Under the pieces are notes generated by a model. That model was not told the origin of the DNA. It made no database searches and saw only the letters and a program-made list of their open reading frames with translations. A stretch of DNA of 64,000 nucleotides from Lactifluus volemus (Eukaryota; Basidiomycota; Agaricomycetes; Russulales; Russulaceae): assembly GCA_022376515.1 (NCBI GenBank), contig WTXI01000008.1, forward strand, positions 682,001 to 746,000, read 5' to 3'. Made by a program: the position numbers and the translations under genes. Positions within the stretch are counted from its first letter, which is position 1, and each line of letters starts with the position of its first letter. Shown here piece after piece: positions 23,794 through 35,566 of the stretch.

Positions 23794-25325
23794 TCAGACA
23801 GCGTCGGCATTATCATTAGTGTAGGTAGATGTTAGTTGTACCGTTGGGTTGACTTCGTCAGGGAGTTGAGGTGATTCGTCTAGAGGTCCGTCAGATGATG
23901 TCACGGTGGACTCCAAAGGTGAATCCTGCTGCTCGATATCAATGTCGGACTTCAAATCGCCGGTGATGGAAACAGAGTCGGAGGGGATGGAAGGTAGATC
24001 GGAGAATGAAAGGATGGAATCGTGCCTCTTTCTTGACTTGACCGCGGAAGCCCTGACATCGGCAGTTTTTCTCGACGACATCGTGCTGCAAAGACGTGTG
24101 CCAGTGAGTCTCAACAATACGAAACCCAGATTTGAATTTACTAATACGTACGCATGCGGTGATCCAGACGACTTTGAGAAACGGGTACGACGAGTAATCG
24201 ACGAGTAAACTCGACGATAATGATCCCTTGCCTCTTCCGCAAAGCCGAAGAAAGCGAAGAAAGCGAAGGAGCAATAAACGAGTGACCAGGCATCTACTTC
24301 CAGTATGACATGTTCCACCGGATTACTCTGCCATTCGGTGGTTGAGTATTGAGGAACGTGGGTGTAATTGTGGCGAAGGAGGGACCAACTAAACTTGTAC
24401 AAACCGCTCTTCAAGGTATAGCTCAGCAAAAATGAGGAGTACGGAACTACTATAATCATCTCGGAACAGCACAGCAGCATCAAGCGAATGTAGCGATTCC
24501 GTTGCAGGCCTTGGTGTGGCGCCAGAACCTCCGCCAGCTTACGCTTGCGCTTGATGAAGTGATAGAGTATCATAGCTATCGATAAATAAGCTTGAGGAAT
24601 AGAGGGGGGTGTTAAAAGTGCATACGTACAGCAGTAGACGAAAGACACACAGCCGATCACAAGGGGCCATGCGTTGAAGAGGAGTATAGCGGGTACGGTG
24701 AACGAGGACAGCATTTGGCACCCGAGATCCTCAAAAATCCCATAACTGTATGGGGTCACAATATACTCTGCATCACATCTATTTATTAATAAACTGATGC
24801 AAGTCGGGAGGGTCATTGAGCACACTTACGGAGTCCCATCGCCAAAATTGGGAGACCAGCGGTAATGAGTAGATCAACGATGACTATACGGCGTTTCTCA
24901 TCCCGTGTGACCGCTCCGGCTTGCCGAACGAGAACCTTGTAGAGGCGACGGTACATACAAAGTGTGCAAGCCGGGATTCCAATGCCAATCCCGACTTGAA
25001 GGCGGGTCACTGGCGAGTCCGTTAACGGGTGTATGGGAAATGAGCATTCAGCCTTACCGATATCACAGTAGATCGGAGCCTTGTCGAGCACATTTCCACG
25101 CCATAGGATCGAGTTGATGAAATATATCAGACATCCGAGAGCGGTCCATATCATATACATGCAAGTTCCCGTGTTCCAAGCTGTGACGTGGGCCTTTATA
25201 TTCAAACATGGATGACCACTCGTAAATTGCAGCTTACCTTGAAGATGCCAGTAGAGTGGAATAACAGAAAGTACGATGCCAATGAAAGAACAGACGGTAT
25301 AGGCCCGATTCACAGTTGAACTCAT
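23794..25325 (-). CDS. STE3-type pheromone receptor, copy 1
   Basis: The start is ATG 25323-25325 (MSSTVNRAYTVCSF). Exons 25325-25238, 25180-25058 and 25009-24830 lead into a fourth with LQYIVTPYSYGIFEDLGC. The stop is TGA 23794-23796. All seven membrane segments of class D GPCRs are visible: CSFIGIVLSVIPLYWHLQ, TCMYMIWTALGCLIYFIN, VGIGIGIPACTLCMYRRLY, VDLLITAGLPILAMGLQ, VPAILLFNAWPLVIGCVSF, LMLLCCSEMIIVVPYSS and WSLVYCSFAFFAFFGFAEEA. The tail after ARDHYRRVYSSITRRTRFS is acidic and Ser/Thr-rich (DIDIEQQDSPLESTVTSSDG). It senses a farnesylated mating pheromone at the plasma membrane and signals through a heterotrimeric G protein to the MAPK cascade. Intact by eye. It is the leftmost and last of the array in its own direction of transcription. 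Confidence 0.9.
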
Positions 25326-25384
25326 GGCGATTGTTCGAATGCGAAGAAAGTCAAATGGCTGTTGTGATCTGGGGCACTGGGCTA

Positions 25385-25648
25385 CTAGCAATGGGCATGC
25401 GAATGGAAAACGAATGTCTGCTGTGACCTGCCACGGGGGGCAAAGTAGACGAGTGGGTACCAGAAAACATCTTGCTGTGACTTTTCAATCAAGAAATACG
25501 CGACGCCAACAAAAGCAGGCATCCCCTTGTCATGGTTTTCGTCGCTCATCTTGGGTGCATTGGAAAGATCCTTGAAAGCAATGTCATTTGGACCTTCCTC
25601 ATCAAGAAAACTTGTGTCTGCTAGCCGACGCTTGCGGTCACTAGCCAA
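25385..25648 (-). other. Conserved upstream frame of the receptor unit
   Basis: An 87-codon frame upstream of receptor 1 (MASDRKRRLADTSFLDEEG ... YAPRG-type middle ... HSHAHC). Its second half (SQQDVFWYPLVYFAPRG) is repeated upstream of receptors 2-6, usually with frameshifts (for example 28720-28941). It may be the 3' end of a neighbour gene captured when the unit was duplicated. It ends in Cys but has no CaaX box. Not recognised. Confidence 0.3.
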
Positions 25649-25649
25649 T

Positions 25650-26244
25650 GCTCAGCTAGTCTCAGCTAGCATCGGCTAGCAAGAACAATGTCCAAGCAAG
25701 GGGGTGTCGAGATGGGAAAGACAGAACTGAGGTCAGAACTCGTTGTAAGGCCCGGGGGAGATAGGAGACCCCCCCCTCCCTTCCAAATGCAGTAGGTATG
25801 TCTCACGGTTCATCGTCACTTCTAAGTGTGACTACTAGTACTGTACACAGCACACAAACTTTTAATTACAATGTATGATACCATGGGAGTGCCAGAGTGG
25901 CACATGCACCTTGTGACCTCAAGGCCAGAGGATGGTATGGAATATGTGTTTGCTAACATGTGGTCCATCCAGGGGGCGCCAAGGGGAGCCTTGAGGGGGG
26001 CACACAGAGGGTGACCCATTGAAACCAAGGTTGAAATGGGCTCCACGATTTTATCCCAACGTACTACGAGTGGCATGTTGGGTCGCTGCAGGTGCCAGGC
26101 TCGGCAACGGACTCATGTGCATGCCTAGATGTGAGAGGGGTGTTCGGGTGGCAGATAGATGGTGCTCTGAGGGCTTCTGAGGCAGCGTACAAGGACAACC
26201 CAGAGGCGTAAGCAGCGGTTTCACTCTAGTGGGGAACAGTTCTT
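25650..26244. other. Unit-specific insertion between receptor 1 and the receptor relic
   Basis: About 0.6 kb with no counterpart in the other spacers. It is bounded by a GCTAGC-rich stretch (25640-25680) and by the start of the receptor relic at about 26245. No coding frame is supported. Confidence 0.4.
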
Positions 26245-26581
26245 GACTTGGGGCCACTGGCGAGACCGTCAATGGGTGTTTGGGAAATAAACATCAGCCT
26301 TACCGACATCACAGTAGATCGGAGCCTTGTCGCCGTTGTCGAGCACGTTTCCGCGCCATGGGATCGAGTTGATGAAAGATATCAGACATCCGCCGAGAGC
26401 GGTCTATCATGATATCATATACATGTAATTTCCCGTGTTCCAGGCTGTGACGTGGACCTTTATATTCAGACCATTCGTAAATTGCAGCTTGCCTCGAAGA
26501 TGCCAGTAGAACGGAAAAACAGAAAGTGCGATGCCAATGAAAGAAAAAGACGGTATAGACCTGATTCACAGTTGAACTCAT
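26245..26581 (-). pseudogene. STE3 receptor relic (exons 1-2 only)
   Basis: It begins at ATG 26579-26581 with MSSTVNQVYTV, matches exon 1, intron 1 and exon 2 of the intact receptors, then stops at the GCCACTGGCGAG border of exon 3. Indels break the frame (FFFHWHRTF in place of SFIGIV, and extra CGCCGTTGT-type insertions near 26330-26400). No exon 3 or later exons follow. It is therefore a truncated, decayed seventh copy. Confidence 0.85.
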
Positions 26582-27124
26582 TGGTAATTATTGCGAAGAA
26601 GATCAAATGGCTGAAGTCGTGGTCTGGGGCACTGGGCTATCTGCTGTGACCCGCCACGGGTAAAGCCAATGAATAGGTCTCTGGGCCTTTTCAAGGCGTC
26701 ACCTTTCCTTCGGCCTTCGCTTGCGGAAGTTTTCTCTCCGTCGCCTTTGCAAGCATGACAAACACGCTCAGGCTTACCATGGAGTACGGTTGTACATGGT
26801 AACTTACTACTGTAGGTACTGACTGTATACTAAATCCATTGAGCGAGAATTGAGTAGGAAATACAAAGTGAGCACAAAGGGGTTACTACACGTCAGTCAC
26901 AACCAGCTTCGAATACGAGTACATCAGGCTACTGTGGCCCAGCACCCCCACCCCCTCCCAAGCTCCTGCCGTCCTCCACCACCGCAACCAATTACAAAAG
27001 CCCTGGCCTGGGCAGGGCCAAGCCGGAGCCAAGCTGGATCGAAACAGCACTAAGGTCACATATAAATACAGGGGGTAGTTAAACGGCTGTAAAATAAAGC
27101 AAAGGACGAGTAACAGAGACGAGT

Positions 27125-28663
27125 TCAGACAACATCGGCGCTATCAGTAGTGTGGGTAGATGTTAGTTGTACCGTTGGGTTGACTTCGTCAGGGAGTTGA
27201 GGTGATTCGTCTAGAGGTCTGTCGGATGATGGCACGGTGGACTCCAAAGGTGAATCCTGCTGCTCGATATCAATGTCGGACTTCAAATCGCCGGGGATGG
27301 AAACAGACTCGGAGGGGATGGAAGGTAGATCGGAGAATGAAAGGATGGAATCGTGCCTCTTTCTTGACTTGACCGCGGAAGCCATGACATTGGCAGTTTT
27401 GCTCGACGACGCCATGCTGCAAAGTCGTGAGTCCAGCAATACGAACGCGGGTTGAAACTACTACTACGTACGGATGCGATGATCCAGTGAAAGTAATACC
27501 AGAAGACCTCGAGAAACGGATACGAGTCATACGACGAGTAATCGACGAGTAAAGTCGACGATAATGATCCCTCGCGTCATCCGCAAAGCCGAAGAAAGCA
27601 AAGAAGATGAAGGCGCAAAAAACGAATGACCAGACATCCATTTCGGCTATGGCATAGTCCACCGGATTACTCTGCCATTCGATGGCTGAGAGCTGAGGAA
27701 CGTGGGTATAATTGTGGCGGAGCGTGGACCAACTAAACTTGTACAAACCGCTCTTCAGGCTATTGCTCAGCAAAAATGAGGAGTACGGAACTACTATAAT
27801 CATCTCGGAACAGCACAGCAGCATCAATCGAATGTAGCGATTCCGTTGCAGGCCTTGGTGTGGCGTCATTACCTCCGCCAGCTTGCGCTTGCGCTTGATG
27901 AAATGATAGAGTATCATAGCTGTCAATAAATGAGCTGGAGGACTAGAAGGGGATGTTAAAAGTGCATACGTACAGCAGTAGACGAAAGACACACAGCCAA
28001 TCACAAGGGGCCATGCGCTGAAGAGGAGTATAGCGGGTACGGTGTAAGAGGTCACTACTAAGCACCCGATATCCTCAAGAATATAGTAACTATATGGGGT
28101 CACAATATACTCTGAATCACGTCCTATTTAAACAAATGCAAGTCGGGAGGATTATTGAGCAAACTTACGGAGTCCCATCGCCAAAATCGGGAGACCAGCG
28201 GTAATGAGTAGATCAATGATGACTGTACGACGTTTCTCATCCCGTGTGACCGCTCCGGCTTGCCGAACGAGAACCTTGTAGAGGCGACGGTACATACAAA
28301 GTGTGCAAGCCGGGATTGCAATACTAATCCCGACTTGAAGGCGGGCCACTGGCGAGTCCGTCAACGTGTGTTTGGAAAACAAACATCAGGCTTACCGATA
28401 TCACAGTAGATCGGAGCCTTGTCGAGCACATTTCCACGCCATAGGATCGAGTTGATGAAAGATATCAGACATCCGAGAGCGGTCCATATCATATACATGC
28501 AAGTTCCCGTGTTCCAAGCTGTGATGCGGGCCTTTATATTCAAACATGGACGACGATTCGCAAATTGCAGCTTACCTTGAAGATGCCAGTAGAGTGGAAT
28601 AACAGAAAGCACAATGCCAATGAAAGAACAGACGGTATAGGCTCGATTCACAGTTGAACTCAT
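27125..28663 (-). CDS. STE3-type pheromone receptor, copy 2
   Basis: The start is ATG 28661-28663 and the stop 27125-27127, with the same exon plan as copy 1. The third extracellular region reads LKSGLYKFSWSTLRHNYTHV and the following loop QLSAIEWQSNPVDYAIAEM, differing from copy 1 at several sites. The fifth segment starts GCLVVTSYTVPAILLFSA. It has an extra RMTRI and GITFTGSSHPY after the seventh segment, shared with copy 5. The tail is like copy 1 with PGDLKSDIDIEQQ. All key segments are open and splice sites look usable. Confidence 0.88.
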
Positions 28664-28941
28664 GGCGATTGTTCGAATGCGAAATGGCTGTTATGATCTG
28701 GGGCACCGCAAGTGGGCCGCTAGCAATGGGCATACGAACGGAAAACGAATGTCTGCTGTGACCCGCCACGGGGGGCAAAGTAAATGAGTGGGTACCAGAA
28801 AACATCTTGCTGTGAGTTGTCAATCAAGAAACATGCGACGCGCCGACGCCCACAAATGCGGGCATCCCTTTCAGTTGTCACAGTTTTCGTCGTTCGTCTT
28901 GGGTGCATTGAAGCCTGAGAAATCCTTGAAAGCAACGTCAT

Positions 28942-29391
28942 TTAGACCTTCCTAAAAAAGAACAACGTCCAACAAGACGTCCAAGTTAGAAAAGGTCTCA
29001 CTCTTTGTGCTCGATCACCACAAAACCCAATACTAGTGTATGCATCAGTAAATGGTGCAAAACCTTTTTCACTTTTTCACTTCTGCAAGTGGAAAAGTGG
29101 AAAAGTGAAAAAGTTGACTTTATTTATACCACAGAATGCCTGTAAAATCACTGTATTTTCACCTTTTTTACTTTTGAAAATACAGCAGAAACAACCTTTG
29201 GGGTAATTTTAGGTTCCTTTTGAACTTTTGAACTTTTGCTATTTTGTGTCCTTTCAAGCTTGCTCAAGACTGAGTAAGCTTGAGCAAGCCGAAAATTTTT
29301 TTGGTTAGGTTTACTGATGTGGCGCCCTGACCATTACAACCCTCACCACAGTCCCTGCAAGTCCAAGATACGAGTTAAATTGAGATAAGAC
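28942..29391. other. Receptor-unit spacer left of the LINE
   Basis: Shares CCTAAAAAAGAACAACGTCC and GCCCTGACCATT blocks with the other spacers. It carries an extra stretch (29040-29300) with a CACTTTTTCACTTC / GAAAAGTGAAAAAGTG inverted pair near 29070-29115 that is absent from the spacers of copies 3-6. Confidence 0.5.
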
Positions 29392-29407
29392 GCTAATAAG
29401 GGGTAGT
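29392..29407. repeat. Target site duplication, left copy
   Basis: GCTAATAAGGGGTAGT, repeated at 30917-30932. The unoccupied site is visible in the homologous spacer at about 33129-33144. Confidence 0.9.
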
Positions 29408-30916
29408 TTTTTTTTTTTTTTTTTTTATTTTTAAATCAGCATTTATATCCCGCAACATGTGACTATGACAAAGACGCGGTCCCTATGGGTACAGGAATGG
29501 ATCAGGCGGCGGGGGGAATGTGGGTGAGGTATAACGTTGGGCTGGACGGAAGGATGGCTGTTTTGGGGCGGGGAAGGGAGTAGAGAGTGGGTACTATCTA
29601 CAGTGAGAAGGTGTACAATCTATCTAAGGGGACATCATCCCGGGTTCCACGCTTCTCTCGGGGCTATGCAGGCGCGCGTCGCTTTCAGGAAGCGGGTCAT
29701 GGCAGCACCACCCTCGGCTGTGCCTAGGAGAACGGGGAGGGAAATATCGCGGTCGATCGGGCGGAGGATTTCTTGGCGGGCGTCTGTATATAGTGGGCAA
29801 TGCGAGACCACATGGTCTACGGTCTGAAGGGGTTCCCCGCAGGGGCAGGATATGGGTTTCCCTGGGAGGAAGCGTGCGGCGTAGGAGCCAATGAAGGCGT
29901 GCCCGGTGATGAGCCGGACCAGGGTGGAGAAGATGGCGCGATCGCAGCCTCTTGAGCCTTGGATGACGGGGGGGGCTTACCGGAGGGGGGATCGGGGAGG
30001 GCGATGTAGATTTGAGAGAGGCGGTCGCTATTTCTCCAGCGGGAGCCCCACTCCTCGATGAGGCCGGTTTTTGTGAGCTGACGTTGGTAGCTGATGGTGA
30101 AGGGTTCTCGATGGTTTGGTGGGAGGGGGAGCGGGGCGGTCGTGTCTGTGAGGTGGCGCGCACGGGCGAAGCCAACCAGAGACTTGTGGGGCGGGGCCCA
30201 GGATAACCTGATATCCAGGGACCTGTGGAGAGAGAGGAGATTGTCAGTAGTTTGTCTGAAGGAGAGTGCGAATGGTTGGCCTGGGTGAGGCCCAGGCTTG
30301 AGGATGCTCTCAATTGCTGAGGCGTTTGAGGTGAGGATGAGGATGTGGGTCGCTGGGAGTCCCACCAAGATGGTTTGAGCGAGGGAGATCCCAGTGTCGA
30401 GGGCTGCGAGGTCAGTGTCGAAGAGGGAGACGGTTTTTCCCAGGGGGCGTTCGGAGTGGCGGACTTCCTTACCCTTTGTATAGGCAACTGCTGCTGCGAT
30501 GCCTATCGGAGCGTCATCGTCTCTGTTTGCATTAGTGAGGGCACCACGACAGAATATTACCAGTTTGGTGGATGGGGGGTTTGAGAACACTTCGTTTTTG
30601 AGGGTGGCAGCGTGGGTTTTCCGCTCGTCGCCGTGTCGTACTTTGGCGTCCCGGGTGAGCCTGTTGCCCCAGTTACTGAGGTTCCAGGGGGGGACTGCGT
30701 GGGTGCGTAGGCGTGGGCCTTGTGAGGGGACGAGTTGGGCCATTGCTGTAAGTCGGGAGCGGGTGCGGTGGTTGCGCGAGGGCGAGCACGGGAAGGGGAG
30801 GTCCTCCGGGCGGCGGGAGGACCACTCATCGCCTAAGCGTTTTAGGAGCTGGCTTTCACGTGGGAGTCTGTAGAGTCTAAGGGCAGAGTTTTTGATCAGT
30901 AGTTTGATGCGGAGGT
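29408..30916 (-). mobile_element. 5'-truncated non-LTR retrotransposon (LINE) in receptor spacer
   Basis: A 1.5-kb insertion on the minus strand. Its poly(A) appears as the T run at 29408-29427, and it is flanked by a perfect 16-bp duplication. It encodes only the 3' end of ORF2. An RNase H-like domain (SSTKLVIFCRGALTNANRD, then TVSLFDTDLAALDTGISLAQ and LILTSNASAIESIL) spans about 30743-30000. A post-RNase H cysteine segment follows in another frame (LITGHAFIGSYAARFLPG, CPCGEPLQTVDHVVSHCPLY). The frame change near 29950 suggests decay. Target-primed reverse transcription explains the truncation, the tail and the duplication. Confidence 0.9.
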
Positions 30917-30932
30917 GCTAATAAGGGGTAGT
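30917..30932. repeat. Target site duplication, right copy
   Basis: GCTAATAAGGGGTAGT, identical to 29392-29407. Confidence 0.9.
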
Positions 30933-31169
30933 GCTTTTCCTGGTCCGGCTTGCCTCTAGGCAAAGGCGGGCCGGGGATTTGATCACGTGACCATAGTTGA
31001 AACGTGTGGCATCCGCTGAGGATTTATTCTAACACCAGTCACAACCAGGTTTGAATTCAAATACATCTCTAATGTAATGGGCTACATATTACATATAAAT
31101 ACGAGGGGTAGTCAAATGGCTGTGCAAAAGTTCCTAAAATAAACGAAAGAACGAGTCACAGAGACAAGT

Positions 31170-32689
31170 TCAGACAGCGTCGGCGCCATCAGTAGTGTGG
31201 GTAGATGTTAGTTGTACCGTTGGGTTGACTTCATCAGGGAATTGAGGTGATTCGTCTAGAGGTCCGTCGGATGATGTCACGGTGGACTCCAAAGGTGAAT
31301 CCTGCTGCTCGATATCAATGTCGGACGTCAAATCGCCGGTGATGGAAACAGAGTCGGAGGGGATGGAAGGTAGATCGGAGAATGAAAGGATGGAATCGTG
31401 CTTCTTTCTTGGCTTGACAGCGGATGCCATGACATTGGCAGTTTTGCTCGACGACATTATGCTGCAAAGACGTGAGTCCATCAATACGAACCCAGATTTG
31501 AACTACTACTACGCACGCATGCGGTGATCCAGATGACTTCGAGAAACGGATACGACGAGTAATCGACGAGTAAACACGACGATAATGATTCCTCGCGTCA
31601 TCCGCAAAGCCGAAGAATGCGAAGAAGATGAAGGCGCAATAAACGAGTAACCAGGCATCCACTTCGTCTGTGGCATATTCCACCGGATCACTCTGCCATT
31701 CGATGGTTGAGTACTGAGGAACGTGGGTGTAATTGTGGCGGAGGGTGGACCAACTAAACTTGGTCAAACCGCGCTTCAAGATAGTGCTCAGCGAATATGA
31801 GGAGTACGGAACTACTATAATCATCTCGGAACAGCACAGCAGCATCAAGCGAATGTAGCGATTCCGTTGCAGGCCTTGGTGCGACGCCATTATCTCCGCC
31901 AGCTTACGCTTGCGCTTGATGAAGTGATAGAGTATCATAGCTGTCAATAAATAAGCTTGAGGAATAGAAGGGGATGTTAAAAGTGCATACGTACAGCAGT
32001 AGACGAAAGACACACAGCCGATCACAAGGGGCCATCCGTTGAAGAGGAGTATAGCGGGAATAGTGTTAGAGGACAGCATTTGGCACCCGAGATCCTCAAA
32101 AATCCCATAACTGTATGGGGTCACAATGTACTCTGCATCACATATATTTATTAATAAACAGATGCAAGTCGGGAGGATCATTGAGCACACTTACGGAGTC
32201 CCATCACCAAAATCGGGAGACCAGCGGTAATGAGTAGATCAATGATGACTGTACGACGTTTCTCATCCCGTGTGACCGCTCCGGCTTGCCGAACGAGAAC
32301 CTTGTAGAGGCGACGGTACATACAAAGTGTGCAAGCCGGGATTCCAATACTAATCCCGGCTTGAAGGCGGGCCACTGGCGAGTCCGTCAACGGATGTTTG
32401 GAAAACAATCATCAACCTTACCGATATCACAGTAGATGGGAGCCTTGTCGAGCACGTTTCCACGCCATAGGATCGAGTTGATGAAATGTATCAGACATCC
32501 GAGAGCGGTCCATATCATATACATGCAAGTTCCCGTGTTCCAAGCTGTGATGTGGGCCTTTATATTCAAACATGGACGACGATTCGTAAATTGCAGCTTA
32601 CCTTGAAGATGCCAGTAGAGTGGAATAACAGAAAGCAAGATGCCAATGAAAGAACAGACGGTATAGGCTCGATTCACAGTTGAACTCAT
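31170..32689 (-). CDS. STE3-type pheromone receptor, copy 3
   Basis: The start is ATG 32687-32689 (MSSTVNRAYTVCSFIGIL) and the stop 31170-31172. It has the standard receptor exon plan. Distinctive residues are LSTILKRGLTKFSWSTLRHN in the loop after the sixth segment, YSTIEWQSDPVEYATDEVDA before the seventh, and SNTIPAILLFNGWPLVIGC in the fifth. The tail starts HACVVV and the cytoplasmic end keeps DIDIEQQDSPLESTVTSSDG. Closest to copy 4 in tail and spacer. Intact by eye. Confidence 0.88.
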
Positions 32690-33377
32690 GGCGATTGTTC
32701 GAATGCAAAATGGCTGTTGTGATATGGGGCACCGCAAGTGGGCCGCTAGCAATGGGCATACGAACGGAAAACGAATGTCTGCTGTGACCCGCCACGGGGG
32801 GCAAAGTAAATGAGTGGGTACCAGAAAACATCTTGCTGTGAGCTTTCAATCAAGAAACATGCGACGCGGCGACGCCCACAAAAGCGGGCATCCCTTTGTC
32901 ACAGTTTTCGTCGTTCGTCTTGGGTGCATTGAAGAGATCCTTGAAAGCAACGTCATTGGGACCTTCCTAAAAAAGAACAACGTCCAACAAGACGTCCAAG
33001 TTAGAAAAGGTCTCACTCTTCGTGCTTGATCACCACAGAAACCGATACTAGTGTATGGCGCCCTGACCATTGCAGCCCTCACCACAGTCCCTGCAAGTCC
33101 AAGATACGAGTTAAATTGAGATAAGACGCTAATAAGGGGTAGTGCTTTTCCTGGTCCGGCTTGCCTCTAGGCGAAGGCGGGGCCGGGGATTTGATCACGT
33201 GACCATAGTTGAAACGTGTGGCATCCGCTGAGGATTTATTCTAACATCAGTCACAACCAGGTTTGAATTCAAATACATCTCTAATGTAATGGGCTACATA
33301 TTATATATGAATACAAGGGGTAGTCAAATGGCTGTGTAAAATAAACGAAAGAACGAGTCACAGAGACAAGTTCCGAG

Positions 33378-34883
33378 TCAGACAGCGTCGGCGCTATCAG
33401 TTGTGTGGGTAGATGTTAGTTGTACCGTTGGGTTGACTTCATCAGGGAGTTGAGGTGATTCGTCTAGAGGTCCGTCGGATGATGTCACGGTGGACTCTAA
33501 AGGTGAATCCTGCTGCTCGATATCAATGTCGGACGTCAAATCGCCGGTGATGGAAACAGAGTCGGAGGAGATGGAAGGTAGATCGGAGAATGAAAGGATG
33601 GAATCGTGCTTCTTTCTTGACTTGATAGCGGATGCCATGACATTGGCAGTTTCACTCAACGACATCATGCTACAAAAGACGTGAGTCCATCAATACGAAC
33701 CCAGATTTGAACTACTACTACGCACGCATGCGGTGATCCAGATGACTTCGAGAAACGGATACGACGAGTAATCGACGAGTAAACACGACGATAATGATTC
33801 CTCGCGTCATCCGCAAAGCCGAAGAATGCGAAGAAGATGAAGGCGCAATAAACGAGTGACCAGGCATCCACTTCGACTATGGCATATTCCACCGGATCAC
33901 TCTGCCATTCGATGGTTGAGTACTGAGGAACGTGGGTGTAATTGTGGCGGAGGGTGGACCAACTAAACTTGTACAAACCGTGCTTCAAGATAGTGCTCAG
34001 CGAATATGAGGAGTACGGAACTACTATAAGCATCTCGGAACAGCACAGCAGCATCAAGCGAATGTAGCGATTCCGTTGCAGGCCTTGGTGCGACGCCATT
34101 ACCTCCGCCAGCTTACGCTTGCGCTTGATGAAATGATAGAGTATCATAGCTGTCAATAAATGAGCTAGAGGAATAGAAGGCGAAAGTTAAAAGTGCATAC
34201 GTACAGCAGTAGACGAAAGACACACAGCCGATCACAAGGGGCCATGCATTGAAGAGGAGTATAGCGGGTACGGTGTAAGAGGTCACTACTAAGCACCCAA
34301 TATCCTCAAAAATTCCATAACTATATGGGGTCACAATATACTCTGCATCACATCTATGTAAACAAATGCAAGTCGGGAGGATTATTGAGCAAACTTACGG
34401 AGTCCCATCACCAAAATCGGGAGACCAGCGGTAATGAGTAGATCAATGATGACTATACGGCGTTTCTCATCCTGTGTGACCGCTCCGGTTTGCCGAACGA
34501 GAACTTTGTAGAGGCGACGGAAAATACAGAGTGTGCAAGCCGGGATTCCAATGCCAATCCCGACTTGAAGGCGGGTCACTGGCGAGTCCGTCAACGGGTG
34601 TTTGGAAATGAGCATCAGGCTTACCGATATCACAGTAGATCGGAGCCTTGTCGAGCACGTTTCCACGCCATAGAATCGAGTTGATGAAATATATCAGACA
34701 TCCGAGAGTGGTCCATATCATATACATGCAAGTTCCCGTGTTCCAAGCTGTGTTTATATTCAAACATGGACGACGATTCGTAAATTGCAGCTTACCTTGA
34801 AGATGCCAGTAGAGTGGAATGACAGAAAGCAAGATGCCAATGAAGGAACAGACGGAGTAGGCCCAATTCTCAGTTGAACTCAT
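33378..34883 (-). CDS. STE3-type pheromone receptor, copy 4
   Basis: The start is ATG 34881-34883 (MSSTENWAYSVCSFIGIL) and the stop 33378-33380. Intron 1 is shorter than in the sister copies. Other differences are CTLCIFRRLYKVLVRQTGAV with TQDEKRR in place of TRDEKRR, and LSTILKHGLYKFSWSTLRHN. Tail and 3' flank are almost the same as copy 3, which makes the 3/4 pair the most recent-looking duplication. Intact by eye. Confidence 0.87.
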
Positions 34884-35566
34884 GGCGACTGTTTGAATGC
34901 GAAGATAAAATGGCTGTTGTGATCTGGGGCACCGCAAGTGGGCCGCTAGCAATGGGCATACGAATGGAAAACGAATGTCTGCTGTGACTCGCCACGGTAA
35001 GCAAAGTAGATGAGTGGGTACCAGAAAACATCTTGCTACGAGCTTTCAATCAAGAAACAAGCGACGCGGCGACGCGTACAAAAGCGGGCATCCCTTTGTC
35101 AGGTTTCGTCGCTCGTCTTGGGAGATCTTTGAAATCAACTTCATTGGACCTTCCTAAAAAAGAACAATGTCCAACAAGACGTCTAAGTTAGAAAAGGTAT
35201 CGCTCTTCGTGCTCGATCACCACAAAACCCGACACTAGTGTATGGCGCTTACAACCTTCACCACAGCCCCTGCAAGTCCAAGATACGAGTTCAAGTGAGA
35301 TAAGACGCTAACAAGGGGCAGTGCTATTCCTGGCCCGGTTCAAGTTGCCTCTAGGCGAAGGGCCGGCCGGTAAGGCCGGGTGTTGACCACGTGACTATAG
35401 TTGAAACGTGTGGCATCTGCCAAGGATTTATTCTAACATCAGTCACAACCAGGTCCGAATTCAAATACATCTCTAATGCAATGGGCTACATATAGATACA
35501 GGAGGTAGTCAGATATTTGTGTAAAATTTCATAAAATACACGAAAGAACGAGTCACAGAGACAAGT

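Noticed and set aside
25385..25648. Considered as a second pheromone precursor because it ends in Cys
   Set aside because: The terminal Cys has no two aliphatic residues and X after it. The frame is longer and unlike pheromone precursors, and its sister copies are frameshifted.
29624..30487. 287-codon minus-strand frame overlapping the LINE
   Set aside because: Out of frame with the RNase H domain for most of its length. Only its 3' part shares the frame of the LINE cysteine segment, so it is not a separate gene.
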